NCBI GenBank assembly: GCA_017539905.1
Contig: JAFYBZ010000007.1
Span: forward strand, 248,001-312,000
DNA length: 64,000 bases
DNA from: Clostridia bacterium
Lineage (GTDB): Bacteria; Bacillota; Clostridia; TANB77; UBA1234
Direction of reading: 5' to 3'
The translations under genes were made by a program, and so were the position numbers. The notes below the pieces were generated by a model. That model did not search any database. It was not told where the DNA came from and saw only the letters and a program-made list of their open reading frames with translations. Below, piece after piece: positions 17,871 through 29,992 of the stretch (position 1 is the first letter of the stretch; every line of letters starts with the position of its first letter).

Positions 17871-18989
17871 ATGAAATTAATATGTGAAAAAGAAAATTTA
17901 TTATTAGGATTAAATAGTGTAAGTCGTAGTTCAATAGGTAGAACTACTAATCCTATATTAGAAGGAATTCTTATTTCTTTAAAAAATGATAAAGTAATTC
18001 TTACTACTAATGACTTAGAATTAGGAATGGAATATACAATTGAAAATGTAGATATTAAAGAAGAAGGAAAAACAGTTGTAGATTGTAGAATGTTTACGGA
18101 TATAATTCGTAAGCTACCAGATGGAGAAATATCTATTAGCTTAAATGATAAAAATTTACTGCTAATAGAATGTGCTGATTCAAAATATAAATTATCTACT
18201 ATGAATGCAGATGAATTTCCATTACTTCCAGAGTTAAATATTGAAAAAAATATATCATTACCTCAAAAATCTTTTAAAGATATGATAAAAAGAACTTCTT
18301 TTGCAGTAAGTTCAGATGAAAATAGACCAATTTTCACAGGTTGTTTATTAGATGTTAAAGAAAGTTCTATAAATGTAGTCGCTGTTGATGGATTTAGACT
18401 TGCTTTAAGAAATAGTCCAGTATTTACAGATACTAAGGAATTTAAAGCAATTATTCCAGGAAAATATTTAAATGAAGTATGTAAAAACCTATTAGATGTA
18501 GATGATCAAATAAAAATAGGAATATCTAAAAATCAAGCTTTGTTTGAAATATCTAATTGTAAAATAGTTTCTCGTTTATTAGATGGTGATTTCTTAGATT
18601 ATTCTAATGTAATACCAAAAGATAAAGAAACTAGAATTAAGATTAATAAGGTTGAACTTCAAGAAGCAATTGAAAGAGCATCAATTTTTTCTATTTCTGC
18701 TCAAGAAAAAGAAAAGAAATATCCAATTAAGATATATATTAATGTTGACGATATAATTGTTTCTTGTACATCACAAGTTGGTGATGCTAAAGAAGAAGTT
18801 AAAGTAGATATGGAAGGACAAGAACTAGAAATAGGATTTAATCCAAAATATTTACTAGATGCATTAAAGGCAATTGAAGATGATGAAATATATTTAGACT
18901 TTGGTTCTAATATTAGTCCTTGCGTAATTAGACCAACAACAGATGCAAAATTTACTTATATGGTTCTACCTATGAGACTTAAGGAGTAA
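17871..18989 (+). CDS. dnaN: DNA polymerase III beta sliding clamp
   Basis: The 372-residue protein is the ring-shaped processivity clamp. It starts MKLICEKENLLLGLNSVSRS and shows three similar domains of about 120 residues. Clamp landmarks are PILEGILISLKNDKVILTTNDLELGM, ENRPIFTGCLLDVKESSINVVAVDGFRLA (about 150-178), and the C-terminal YMVLPMRL. AAGGAGG precedes the start. It is followed 2 bases later by recF. The S4-domain gene yaaA that lies between them in Bacillus is absent. Confidence 0.97.
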   Translation: MKLICEKENLLLGLNSVSRSSIGRTTNPILEGILISLKNDKVILTTNDLELGMEYTIENVDIKEEGKTVVDCRMFTDIIRKLPDGEISISLNDKNLLLIECADSKYKLSTMNADEFPLLPELNIEKNISLPQKSFKDMIKRTSFAVSSDENRPIFTGCLLDVKESSINVVAVDGFRLALRNSPVFTDTKEFKAIIPGKYLNEVCKNLLDVDDQIKIGISKNQALFEISNCKIVSRLLDGDFLDYSNVIPKDKETRIKINKVELQEAIERASIFSISAQEKEKKYPIKIYINVDDIIVSCTSQVGDAKEEVKVDMEGQELEIGFNPKYLLDALKAIEDDEIYLDFGSNISPCVIRPTTDAKFTYMVLPMRLKE

Positions 18990-18991
18990 AA

Positions 18992-21996
<3,005 letters not shown>

Positions 21997-22002
21997 CATA
22001 TT

Positions 22003-22031
22003 GACGAGCAAACATTTTGCTCGTCTTTTTT
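22003..22031 (+). terminator. Terminator after gyrB
   Basis: An 8-bp stem (GACGAGCA/TGCTCGTC) with a 7-base loop is followed by TTTTTTG, 7 bases after the gyrB stop. Confidence 0.9.
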
Positions 22032-22097
22032 GTTGTAAATTATTATTACTTAATGTAGAATAATATATGAATATTTTATGAAAAATATGGAGGTAAT

Positions 22098-23465
22098 ATG
22101 GAAATATCAAAGAATATTTATAGAGGTTATGATATTCGTGGAGTTGTTCCTGAAGAAATAGATGAAAATGTTGCTCGTGAAATAGGAAAAGGATTTGCAA
22201 CATTAATGAAAAGAGCTGGAAATAGCCAAATAATTGTTGGACGTGATGCAAGATTATCTGGAGATACTCTTTTTGAAGCACTTTGTGAAGGAATAAATTC
22301 TACAGGATTAGATGTTATTAATATTGGACACTGTATGACTCCAATGACATATTTTGCTAGAGAAATACTAAATATTAAACCTTCTATAATGATTACAGCT
22401 AGCCATAATCCAAAAGAATATAATGGATTTAAAATATGTGCTATGGGTAGAGATAGTATTTTTGGAGAAGAAATTCAAGATTTAAGAAGATTTATAGAAT
22501 CTGGAGATTTTGAAGTTTCAGAAACACCAGGAAAAATAATAGATAATGATATGAGAGAAACATATCTTTCTTATATTTTAGATAGAGTAAAATTAGGAGA
22601 AAGAAAGCTTAAAGTTGCAGTAGATTGTGGAAGCGGTGCTGCTGGATGGTTTGCAAGAGAATTCTTTGAAAGACTAAATCCAGGAGAATTCTTAATTGAA
22701 TGTGAAGAACCAGATGGTAATTTTCCAATTCATCACCCGGATCCTTCTCAAGAAAAGCATATGCTTAATTTTGAAAATTTTATACGCGAAAACAATTGTG
22801 ATATAGGTATTGCCTATGATGGAGACGCTGATAGAATTATTTGTTTTGATGAAAATGGAAGAATCAATTTTGGCGATGAATTTATGATAATAGTTTGGAG
22901 GGATTTAATTAAAAATCATCCGGGTGCAGATGCAATATTAGATGTTAAATGTACACAAAGCTTATATGAAGATTTAGATAAAATTGGAGCAAAACCTAGA
23001 TTTGTAAGGGTTGGAAGTTCATTTATAAAAGATGAAATAAGAAAGAGTAATTTAATATTTGCCGGTGAATATGCAGGACACATTTATTTTAATGATGAAT
23101 ATTTTGGATTTGACGATAGCTTTTATTCAACAGCAAGAATATTGAAAATACTTTCAAACACAGATAAAAAATACTCTGAACTATTAGATGGAATTACGAG
23201 ATATGTTGGAACACCAGAAAAAATTGTAAAAGTTACTGATGAAACAAAATTTGAAATAGTTAATAAATGTACAGAGTACTTTAAACAAAAAGGCTATAAT
23301 GTAATAGATATTGATGGATCAAGAGTTATATATGATGGTGGCTGGGGATTAGTAAGAGCATCTAATACAGGTCCAAACTTAACAATTAAAGCTGAAGCTA
23401 TAACAGAAGAAAAATGCAATGAAATAATGCAAGAAATCGAAGATACAATAAAAATGTTTTCCTAA
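22098..23465 (+). CDS. Phosphomannomutase/phosphoglucomutase
   Basis: This 455-residue alpha-D-phosphohexomutase interconverts hexose 1- and 6-phosphates for polysaccharide precursors. The phosphoserine loop TASHNPKEYNGFK lies near residues 97-109. The metal site is YDGDADRIICFDENG, the sugar-binding loop is GEYAGHIYF, and the C-terminal phosphate loop is RASNTGPNLTIKAEA. The domain order and length fit the ManB/AlgC group rather than GlmM. GGAGG precedes the ATG. Which sugar it prefers cannot be told from sequence alone. Confidence 0.93.
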   Translation: MEISKNIYRGYDIRGVVPEEIDENVAREIGKGFATLMKRAGNSQIIVGRDARLSGDTLFEALCEGINSTGLDVINIGHCMTPMTYFAREILNIKPSIMITASHNPKEYNGFKICAMGRDSIFGEEIQDLRRFIESGDFEVSETPGKIIDNDMRETYLSYILDRVKLGERKLKVAVDCGSGAAGWFAREFFERLNPGEFLIECEEPDGNFPIHHPDPSQEKHMLNFENFIRENNCDIGIAYDGDADRIICFDENGRINFGDEFMIIVWRDLIKNHPGADAILDVKCTQSLYEDLDKIGAKPRFVRVGSSFIKDEIRKSNLIFAGEYAGHIYFNDEYFGFDDSFYSTARILKILSNTDKKYSELLDGITRYVGTPEKIVKVTDETKFEIVNKCTEYFKQKGYNVIDIDGSRVIYDGGWGLVRASNTGPNLTIKAEAITEEKCNEIMQEIEDTIKMFS

Positions 23466-23487
23466 AAAATAAACGAGGGTGATAAAA

Positions 23488-23997
23488 ATGAAATTGAATA
23501 ATAAGGGTGTTTCTTTAATATCATTAACAATAACAATTATCGTTTTGATAATTATTGCTGGTATAGCAATCAGCATGGGATTTGGAAATGTTGACAAAGG
23601 TCAAAAAGCAGCTTTTATGACAGATTTAGAAACAGCAGTTACTTCAACAACAATTTATAGTGAAAGAGCACTACAATATGGAATTAAAGGATACAAGATT
23701 TCTGAATTAACATGGGATGGAAAATCAGATTATTTGGAAAATTCGGGAAAAGTAAACTTTTTTACAAATGATGTTGAAGGAAGAAAAATAGATCCGCAAC
23801 ATCCAACAGAAGATCAACAATTATTAATTGATGCTGCACCAGAGGATACGGCTATATTTTTATTTAGCACAGCAGTTCCTAATACATTAAAAAATAAAAT
23901 ATATATAGAAAAAGGCAGATTATATGTAAGCCAAGAATACCCAGATGAATATTCATGGGCAATTGAAGCATATGAATATATGTCAGGAGATCATTAA
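23488..23997 (+). CDS. Type IV pilin-like protein
   Basis: This 169-residue protein starts MKLNNKGVSLISLTITIIVL. That is a short basic leader ending in Gly followed by a hydrophobic helix, as in class III (prepilin-peptidase) signal peptides, but without the usual Glu at position +5. The globular part is acidic and unrecognised. I place the start at ATG 23488, with GAGGGTG just upstream, rather than at the GTG three codons earlier. It resembles the two pilin-like genes at 63.2-64 kb. No assembly ATPase or peptidase lies nearby, so its export machinery must be encoded elsewhere. Confidence 0.7.
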   Translation: MKLNNKGVSLISLTITIIVLIIIAGIAISMGFGNVDKGQKAAFMTDLETAVTSTTIYSERALQYGIKGYKISELTWDGKSDYLENSGKVNFFTNDVEGRKIDPQHPTEDQQLLIDAAPEDTAIFLFSTAVPNTLKNKIYIEKGRLYVSQEYPDEYSWAIEAYEYMSGDH

Positions 23998-24002
23998 AAA
24001 TA

Positions 24003-24028
24003 AGAGGCTTCAAGCCTCTATTTTTTTT
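24003..24028 (+). terminator. Terminator after pilin-like gene
   Basis: A 6-bp stem (AGAGGC/GCCTCT) with loop TTCAA is followed by a run of eight T. Confidence 0.85.
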
Positions 24029-24077
24029 AACGTAGTATGAATTATATAAAATTGCATAAAACTTTAAGGTGATAAAA

Positions 24078-25007
24078 ATGATTGATTTAGAAATGATCCA
24101 AAGATTATTTATATTATTTTTAATATATTCTTTTAGTGGTTGGATAATTGAAGTAATTGTTGAGTTTATTTATTCTCGAAAATTAATCAACAGAGGCTTT
24201 TTAATTGGCCCAGTGTGTCCTGTTTATGGATTTGGAGCCGTTTTTATAACACTTTTACTTTCACATTATTCAAATGACTATTTTGCAATGTTTGGACTGT
24301 CATTTATAATTTGTGGTGCTTTAGAATATTTTACTAGTTATATACTTGAAAAAATATTTAATGCTCGCTGGTGGGATTATTCAAATGAAAAATTTAATAT
24401 AAAAGGAAGAATTTGTTTAGAAAATTTAATATGGTTTGGAATTGCTGGAATTGCAGTTATCAAGGTATTAAATCCAATGTTTGATAATTTGATTAATATT
24501 ATTCCAAATAATGTATTAAGTATATTTACATACACAACCCTTACTATATTTATCATAGATGTTATTGTTTCATTAACAATAATTAAGAAAATCAGATCAA
24601 TTTCTGAAGGCATTACTAATCAATTAAAAGATAATACTGAAGAAATATCAAAGAAAGTTAGAGAGAAAATACAGGAACAATCTGCAATTTATCGAAGAGT
24701 ATTAAAAGCTTTCCCGCATGTATTTTCTGACAAAGTAAAACATGGAAAAGAAAAAATAGTTAATGTTGCAAATGAATTAAAAACATCAGCATTAGAAAAA
24801 AAAGAAAAGACAATTACAAATATAAACAATGTTAAAGAATTGGCAAATAATAAAGTGAATAAGTCAAAAAGACTTACGAAATATCGAATCAATAAAATGA
24901 AACAAACAATTAGTAAGTCTAAAATCATGACATTAGTAAATACAAATAAAGAAAAGGAAACAAAAAATGAAAAAAATAGTAATACTGACGATATTGATAA
25001 CAATTAA
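24078..25007 (+). CDS. CmpB-family (PF06541-like) membrane protein
   Basis: This 309-residue membrane protein has about five hydrophobic segments in its first 180 residues and a long Lys-rich, probably coiled-coil tail. The N-terminal FSGWIIEVIVEFIYSRKLINRGFLIGP-CPVYGFG is characteristic of the putative ABC-transporter type IV (CmpB) family, whose actual role is not established. I use ATG 24078 (MIDLEM), with AAGGTG upstream, rather than the earlier GTG. Its 3' end overlaps the next gene by 41 bases, so the two are probably co-expressed. Confidence 0.8.
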   Translation: MIDLEMIQRLFILFLIYSFSGWIIEVIVEFIYSRKLINRGFLIGPVCPVYGFGAVFITLLLSHYSNDYFAMFGLSFIICGALEYFTSYILEKIFNARWWDYSNEKFNIKGRICLENLIWFGIAGIAVIKVLNPMFDNLINIIPNNVLSIFTYTTLTIFIIDVIVSLTIIKKIRSISEGITNQLKDNTEEISKKVREKIQEQSAIYRRVLKAFPHVFSDKVKHGKEKIVNVANELKTSALEKKEKTITNINNVKELANNKVNKSKRLTKYRINKMKQTISKSKIMTLVNTNKEKETKNEKNSNTDDIDNN

Positions 25008-27897
25008 TTTAATAACAGTATCATTTGCAAATTCAATATTATATAAAAAGGCAACAATTATTCCAATATCAACAGGTACCAACTTAACGCAATATAGCAT
25101 TTTAACGGAAGATGGTTGGGTAAATGCAAATGTTATATCTATAGAGATTAATGATGATTATAACAAAATAGGTTTGCTTACAGATACTAGCGGAGATAGA
25201 TCTTTAAATACAATATATAAAATGACAAAGCAAAACAATGCAATTGCTGGAATTAATGCTGACTTTTTTGCTGGCAGAAATGGAATTGGACATGCAATCG
25301 GTTTAGCCATAGATAATGGTAAAATTGCCAGCTCACCAACATGGCTTAATAATGATGAAAATAAATATGCATCTTTTTTGTTAAATGAAGAAAATAAGGT
25401 GTTTTATGAGTATGTATCATCAAACATAAAACTTAAATTTGTGGATGAAGACTGGGAAATAGGAATTAGAGACATAAATAAATATTCGGATAATTATAGT
25501 ATTGCAAGCATCTTTAATAGAAGCTTTGGTGAGTATTCTATAGGAAGTTCTGAAGAACTTAATATGACCGAATTCTTGGTAGTTAACAATAAGATAGCAG
25601 AAATTAAAGTAAACGAAAGTAGCATAAAAATTCCAGATAACGGATATGTAGTTTCCATTTTAACAATGGATGCTGCTCCATTTGCTAGTTGTATTAAAAT
25701 TGGTGCAGAAGTTTCATTAGAAATGAACTATACTCCTAATATAAAAAACATAGATTTTGCAATTTCTGGTGGTGCAAAATTAATTGATGATGGAATTATA
25801 CCAGATGAGTTTAGTCACAACGTGAGTGGAAGAAATCCAAGAACAGCAATTGGTACAAATAAAGCAGAAAACATCATATATTTAGTAGCCATAGATGGAA
25901 GAATAAAATCTAGCATTGGAATGACACAACGAGAAGAAGCAGAATTTTTACTATCCATTGGATTATATAACGCTATTAATTTAGATGGTGGCGGATCTAC
26001 AACTATGGTTGCTAAAAAGCTTGGAGATACTGAAATTTCAGAGATTAACACTCCTAGTGATGGTAGCGAAAGACGTGTGACAAATGGTGTCGGAATATTT
26101 AACAGTGCACCGGAATCAGACCAATTAGATAAATTAGTAATAGAAGTAAGAGACACAAATATATTGAAAGATGAAAATAGAAAAGTTACAGTAAAAGGAT
26201 ATAACAAGTATTTACAAGGTGTAGAAATTGATGAAGATGATATAAATTGGGATTATGACGGAGTTGAAGTCACTGTTGAAGATGGTTATATCAGCGGCTC
26301 TACGCCTGGAAAAACTATTTTAATCGCCAAAATTGGAAAAGCAAAAGGTGAATTAGAATTAAACATATTAGAAAGTGTAAATGAAATATATGTTTATCCA
26401 AAAGAATCAAAAATTAATCCAAACGAAAGTGTAAGCTACACTGTAAAAGCAAAAGATAAAAATGGACAATATGCTATAACAATGTTAGATTCATATGATT
26501 TAAGCATTTATGAATATTACTTAGATGATAAACTACAAGAAGAAATTCCACAAAACGCTTATTTCAAGGATTTAAAGTTTTACACCGACAAATCAGGTGT
26601 ATACATATTAAAAATATCAAAAGGTGATTGCACCACTTTTGCAAAAGTAACAGTTGGAAGTCAAAATTTTGTACTAGTAGATGATTTTGAAAAAGAAGAC
26701 TTTACTTTTGATCCATATCCGGATGAAGTTGGTGGAAGTACGGTTTTAAGTAGTTATCAATATTATGATGGAAAACACAGTGTACTATTGCAATATGATT
26801 TTGATGTAGATACAAAAGTAAGAGGAGCTTATATAGTATTTGATGAAGAAAAGATAATTCCAAAAGAAGCAACCAGACTTGCTTTTTGGGTATATAATGA
26901 AGAAGCAAAAGATGAACAATTAAAAATCAAGGCAATAGATGGAAATGATCAGATAAAGACAATTATATTACAAGATAATATTATTCATGAAGGATGGGCT
27001 GAAGTTGAGCTTGATTTATCTTCTTATACATTGCCATTAAGAATTACGGACATTTATTTAGCTCAACACGATGCTAATATTAAATCTTCAGGATATATAT
27101 ATGTAGATAAATTTGGATATTATTCAAACAAAACTACAGGACCTACAACTGTAAAAACACCAAGCGACATTAGGACACCTTTAGAAGAAGATATCGATAT
27201 AAAGTCGGAAAACTCTTTTGATATAGCGTTTTTAGATACAATTGATGAATCAAAATTAATGATTAATTGGTTAAAAAACAATTTGATTGCCTCAAAAATA
27301 AACAATAATTGCGATTTAACAATTTTTACTAACAAATTATCACAAAATGTTAAAAAGAATTACCTAGAATTATATTCTATAAGAGATTCTGAAGGTATAG
27401 AAACATCAGTTGAATCGGGAGATACCATTAATAGCAAGAACTTTGTAGCATATGCCACAAAAATAAAGACAGATTATATAGAAAATACAGGATATAGTTG
27501 TCATATAAATGATTACTGCACGATGATTACAATGGATATTTCTCAAAATGGAATAAGAAAAACAGATGCTTCTCAGTTTGTTAATTTGAAAAATGATATA
27601 AAAGATGACAAGATCGGAAATATAATTATAATTTTAAATGACTCTATTGATAAATTCTCTGACATTAATGAAAGAATGGCCTTTTTAGATATATTAAAAG
27701 AATTAAGTGAAGATAAAAACATAATTGTGGTGCATAAAGGATTCTTTTCAGACTACTCTATGGAATATGGAATAAGATTTTTGGGAGTAAACACTGAAAA
27801 CACACCGTATACCGATGTAAAAGAGCATAAAATGTTAAGAATTTCAATAAATAAGAATGTTATGTCATATAAATATGAAAAGATTTTTGGAAAATAA
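24967..27897 (+). CDS. Secreted phosphodiester glycosidase (NAGPA-domain) protein
   Basis: This 976-residue exoprotein has a signal peptide (MKKIVILTILITINLITVSFA). A phosphodiester glycosidase (NAGPA-like) domain follows at about residues 85-380, shown by GINADFF, NPRTAIGTN, and AINLDGGGSTTMVAK. In this family the domain uncaps GlcNAc-phosphodiesters or acts on cell-wall phosphodiesters. An Ig-like region (about 395-560) with VTVKGYNKYLQG comes next, then a jelly-roll or carbohydrate-binding-like segment near 570-720. The C-terminal 250 residues look globular and are unassigned. It overlaps the CmpB-like gene. The exact substrate is unknown. Confidence 0.85.
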   Translation: MKKIVILTILITINLITVSFANSILYKKATIIPISTGTNLTQYSILTEDGWVNANVISIEINDDYNKIGLLTDTSGDRSLNTIYKMTKQNNAIAGINADFFAGRNGIGHAIGLAIDNGKIASSPTWLNNDENKYASFLLNEENKVFYEYVSSNIKLKFVDEDWEIGIRDINKYSDNYSIASIFNRSFGEYSIGSSEELNMTEFLVVNNKIAEIKVNESSIKIPDNGYVVSILTMDAAPFASCIKIGAEVSLEMNYTPNIKNIDFAISGGAKLIDDGIIPDEFSHNVSGRNPRTAIGTNKAENIIYLVAIDGRIKSSIGMTQREEAEFLLSIGLYNAINLDGGGSTTMVAKKLGDTEISEINTPSDGSERRVTNGVGIFNSAPESDQLDKLVIEVRDTNILKDENRKVTVKGYNKYLQGVEIDEDDINWDYDGVEVTVEDGYISGSTPGKTILIAKIGKAKGELELNILESVNEIYVYPKESKINPNESVSYTVKAKDKNGQYAITMLDSYDLSIYEYYLDDKLQEEIPQNAYFKDLKFYTDKSGVYILKISKGDCTTFAKVTVGSQNFVLVDDFEKEDFTFDPYPDEVGGSTVLSSYQYYDGKHSVLLQYDFDVDTKVRGAYIVFDEEKIIPKEATRLAFWVYNEEAKDEQLKIKAIDGNDQIKTIILQDNIIHEGWAEVELDLSSYTLPLRITDIYLAQHDANIKSSGYIYVDKFGYYSNKTTGPTTVKTPSDIRTPLEEDIDIKSENSFDIAFLDTIDESKLMINWLKNNLIASKINNNCDLTIFTNKLSQNVKKNYLELYSIRDSEGIETSVESGDTINSKNFVAYATKIKTDYIENTGYSCHINDYCTMITMDISQNGIRKTDASQFVNLKNDIKDDKIGNIIIILNDSIDKFSDINERMAFLDILKELSEDKNIIVVHKGFFSDYSMEYGIRFLGVNTENTPYTDVKEHKMLRISINKNVMSYKYEKIFGK

Positions 27898-27926
27898 AAA
27901 GAGCGCCTTATAGGCGCTCTTTTTTA
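27896..27926. terminator. Bidirectional terminator between NAGPA gene and hydA
   Basis: GAGCGCC/GGCGCTC form the stem around TTATA, with an A run before and a T run after, so the hairpin can end transcripts from both convergent genes. Confidence 0.88.
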
Positions 27927-29660
27927 TTCATACAATTCTTTTTTACTATATGTGGTATGTAAATATTTATGTGCTATGTGACTTCCAGGTTTTTCTAAAA
28001 ACTCATCATAAAGCATTTTCATAGCAGGATTTTCATGAGATTTTCTTATGACAGATGCTTCATCAATAGAGTAAATTGCTTTTTTGCGAAGACCGGCAAC
28101 ATCAATGCTCATACGAGTTTTAGCAGATTTAATAGGTTGTCCACCACCCATTATACATCCACCTGGACATGCCATAATTTCTATAAAATGATACGGAGAT
28201 TCTCCTTTTTCAATTTGTTCTAATAATTTACGAGCATTAGCAAGACCTGATGCAACAGCAATTTTTATTTCTTTTCCTGCCACATTAAGATTTGCTTCTT
28301 TTATGCCTTTTTCTCCTCTAACTTCTTTATACTCTACTTGTTCTATAGATTTTCCTTCTAAGGTCTCTACAGCAGTTCTTACAGCTGCTTCCATTACGCC
28401 ACCTGTTGTACCAAATATCGCACCAGCGCCAGAAGCTTCACCCATAGGATCATCAAATTTACTATCTTCTAACATTGCAAAATCTATATTTGCTTGTTTA
28501 ATCATTCTTGCAAGTTCTCTAGTTGTAATTACATAGTCAACATCTCTAATACCATCTACTTCCATTTCTGGTCTTGTACATTCGTATTTTTTAGCTATAC
28601 ATGGCATTACAGACACAACAGCTATTTTTTCCTTATCTATTTCAAACTTATTTGCAAAATATGATTTAATAATTGCCCCAAACATAGTGTGAGGAGATTT
28701 ACAAGATGACAAATGAGATAATTGATCTGGAAAATTCTTTTCACAAAATCTTACCCATCCTGGACTACAAGAAGTAATCATAGGAAGTACTCCACCATTT
28801 GTAACTCTATCTAAAAATTCGTTAGCTTCTTCCATAATAGTAAGATCTGCACCTGTATTAGTATCAAATACTTTATCAAATCCCATATTGTGAAGTGCAG
28901 TTACCATTTTACCTGCCGCATTTGTTCCAATTGGCATACCAAATTCTTCACCAATAGCAACTCTAACAGCTGGAGCTGTTTGAACAACAACATACTTGTT
29001 CTCATCATGAATTAAATTCCAAACATTTTCAGTATCATCTTTTTCATGAAGAGCACCAACTGGACAAGCTTCTATGCATTGTCCACAGAAGGTACAATTT
29101 GAATCAGCCAGTGAACAACCATTAACGGTAGAAATACAAGAATCAAATCCTCTATTTGACTTTTCTATAGCTCCTATTTCTTGAACTTTTTTGCAAGTTG
29201 CAGTACATCTACTGCAAAGAACACATTTATTAGGATCTCTTACTATTGATGGAGATTTATCATCAATTTCATAATCCTTTTTCTCGCCTTCATATGTTAT
29301 TTTATCCATATTAAATTTATTAGCAAGCCTTTGAAGTTCGCAATTGCCATTTCTAATACAAGTTAAACACTCAATATGATGATTAGATAAAATCAAGTCT
29401 AATGTTGTTTTTCTTGCATCTAGAACAGCTTTAGAATTGGTATGAACTACCATACCTTCTTCTGCTTTAGTGATACATGAAGTTGTAAAACCTCTGCGGC
29501 CTTCGACTTCAACTATACACATTCTACAGTCTCCGACTTCATTTATTTCCTTTAGAAAGCATAATGTTGGAATATCTATTCCATTTTTCATAGCTGCTTC
29601 TAAAATAGTAAGCCCTTCTTCACATTGAATTTGTTTTCCATCAATAGTTAAATTAATCAT
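27924..29660 (-). CDS. hydA: [FeFe] hydrogenase catalytic subunit HydA
   Basis: This 578-residue subunit reduces protons or oxidises H2 at the H-cluster. In order it has a [2Fe-2S] ferredoxin domain (CFLKE, CRMC, about 1-75), the His-Cys3 [4Fe-4S] motif (HHIECLTCIRNGNCELQ, near 95-111) and two further [4Fe-4S] motifs (CVLCSRCTATC; CTFCGQCIEACP). The H-domain follows with L1 TSCSPGW (about 295), L2 MPCIAKKYE (about 351) and L3 EIMACPGGCIMGGGQP (about 493), then a small-subunit-like C-terminus. L1 usually reads TSCCPxW; here the second Cys is Ser. With HydB and HydC upstream this makes a trimeric NADH-linked, probably electron-bifurcating enzyme. AGGAGAATG lies before the start. Confidence 0.95.
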   Translation of the reverse strand: MINLTIDGKQIQCEEGLTILEAAMKNGIDIPTLCFLKEINEVGDCRMCIVEVEGRRGFTTSCITKAEEGMVVHTNSKAVLDARKTTLDLILSNHHIECLTCIRNGNCELQRLANKFNMDKITYEGEKKDYEIDDKSPSIVRDPNKCVLCSRCTATCKKVQEIGAIEKSNRGFDSCISTVNGCSLADSNCTFCGQCIEACPVGALHEKDDTENVWNLIHDENKYVVVQTAPAVRVAIGEEFGMPIGTNAAGKMVTALHNMGFDKVFDTNTGADLTIMEEANEFLDRVTNGGVLPMITSCSPGWVRFCEKNFPDQLSHLSSCKSPHTMFGAIIKSYFANKFEIDKEKIAVVSVMPCIAKKYECTRPEMEVDGIRDVDYVITTRELARMIKQANIDFAMLEDSKFDDPMGEASGAGAIFGTTGGVMEAAVRTAVETLEGKSIEQVEYKEVRGEKGIKEANLNVAGKEIKIAVASGLANARKLLEQIEKGESPYHFIEIMACPGGCIMGGGQPIKSAKTRMSIDVAGLRKKAIYSIDEASVIRKSHENPAMKMLYDEFLEKPGSHIAHKYLHTTYSKKELYE

Positions 29661-29694
29661 TTTAACATTCTCCTAAAGTTTTTATATTTATTAC

Positions 29695-29967
29695 TTAAAC
29701 AAACAATTCGCCAAAAATGAATAAGAAAAAAGCGGATATAACAGCTAAAATGATGCATAAAACTCGAACTATATGCCATTTTTTTTCGATTTTTCCTAAA
29801 GAATAAAACGCAATTGCAATAGAAACTATTAGCAATACAATCAAAACGGTTTTATATGGTTCTTTTAAATAATAGCCAAAACCATAATCGTCAGAACCAT
29901 AAAACATTCTGATTATTTTATATAAATTACCAGTTTTTGGAATACTTATTTTTGGTAAATTATTCAT
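29695..29967 (-). CDS. Small membrane protein inside the hydrogenase operon
   Basis: This is a 90-residue protein with a polar N-terminus of about 35 residues and two hydrophobic helices (TVLIVLLIVSIAIAFYSL and VLCIILAVISAFFLFIFGE). I start it at ATG 29967 with AGAAGAG upstream; a GTG three codons earlier is possible. It lies between hydB and hydA, 25 bases after one and 34 before the other. It resembles no hydrogenase subunit I know, because trimeric HydABC is normally soluble. The operon context suggests co-expression, but nothing more can be said about its function. Confidence 0.65.
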   Translation of the reverse strand: MNNLPKISIPKTGNLYKIIRMFYGSDDYGFGYYLKEPYKTVLIVLLIVSIAIAFYSLGKIEKKWHIVRVLCIILAVISAFFLFIFGELFV

Positions 29968-29992
29968 ACAAAACACTCTTCTTTATTAGAAT

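Noticed and set aside
24003-24028. A riboswitch upstream of the CmpB-like gene
   Set aside because: The hairpin directly follows the pilin-like stop and has a simple stem with eight T, so it is explained as an ordinary terminator.
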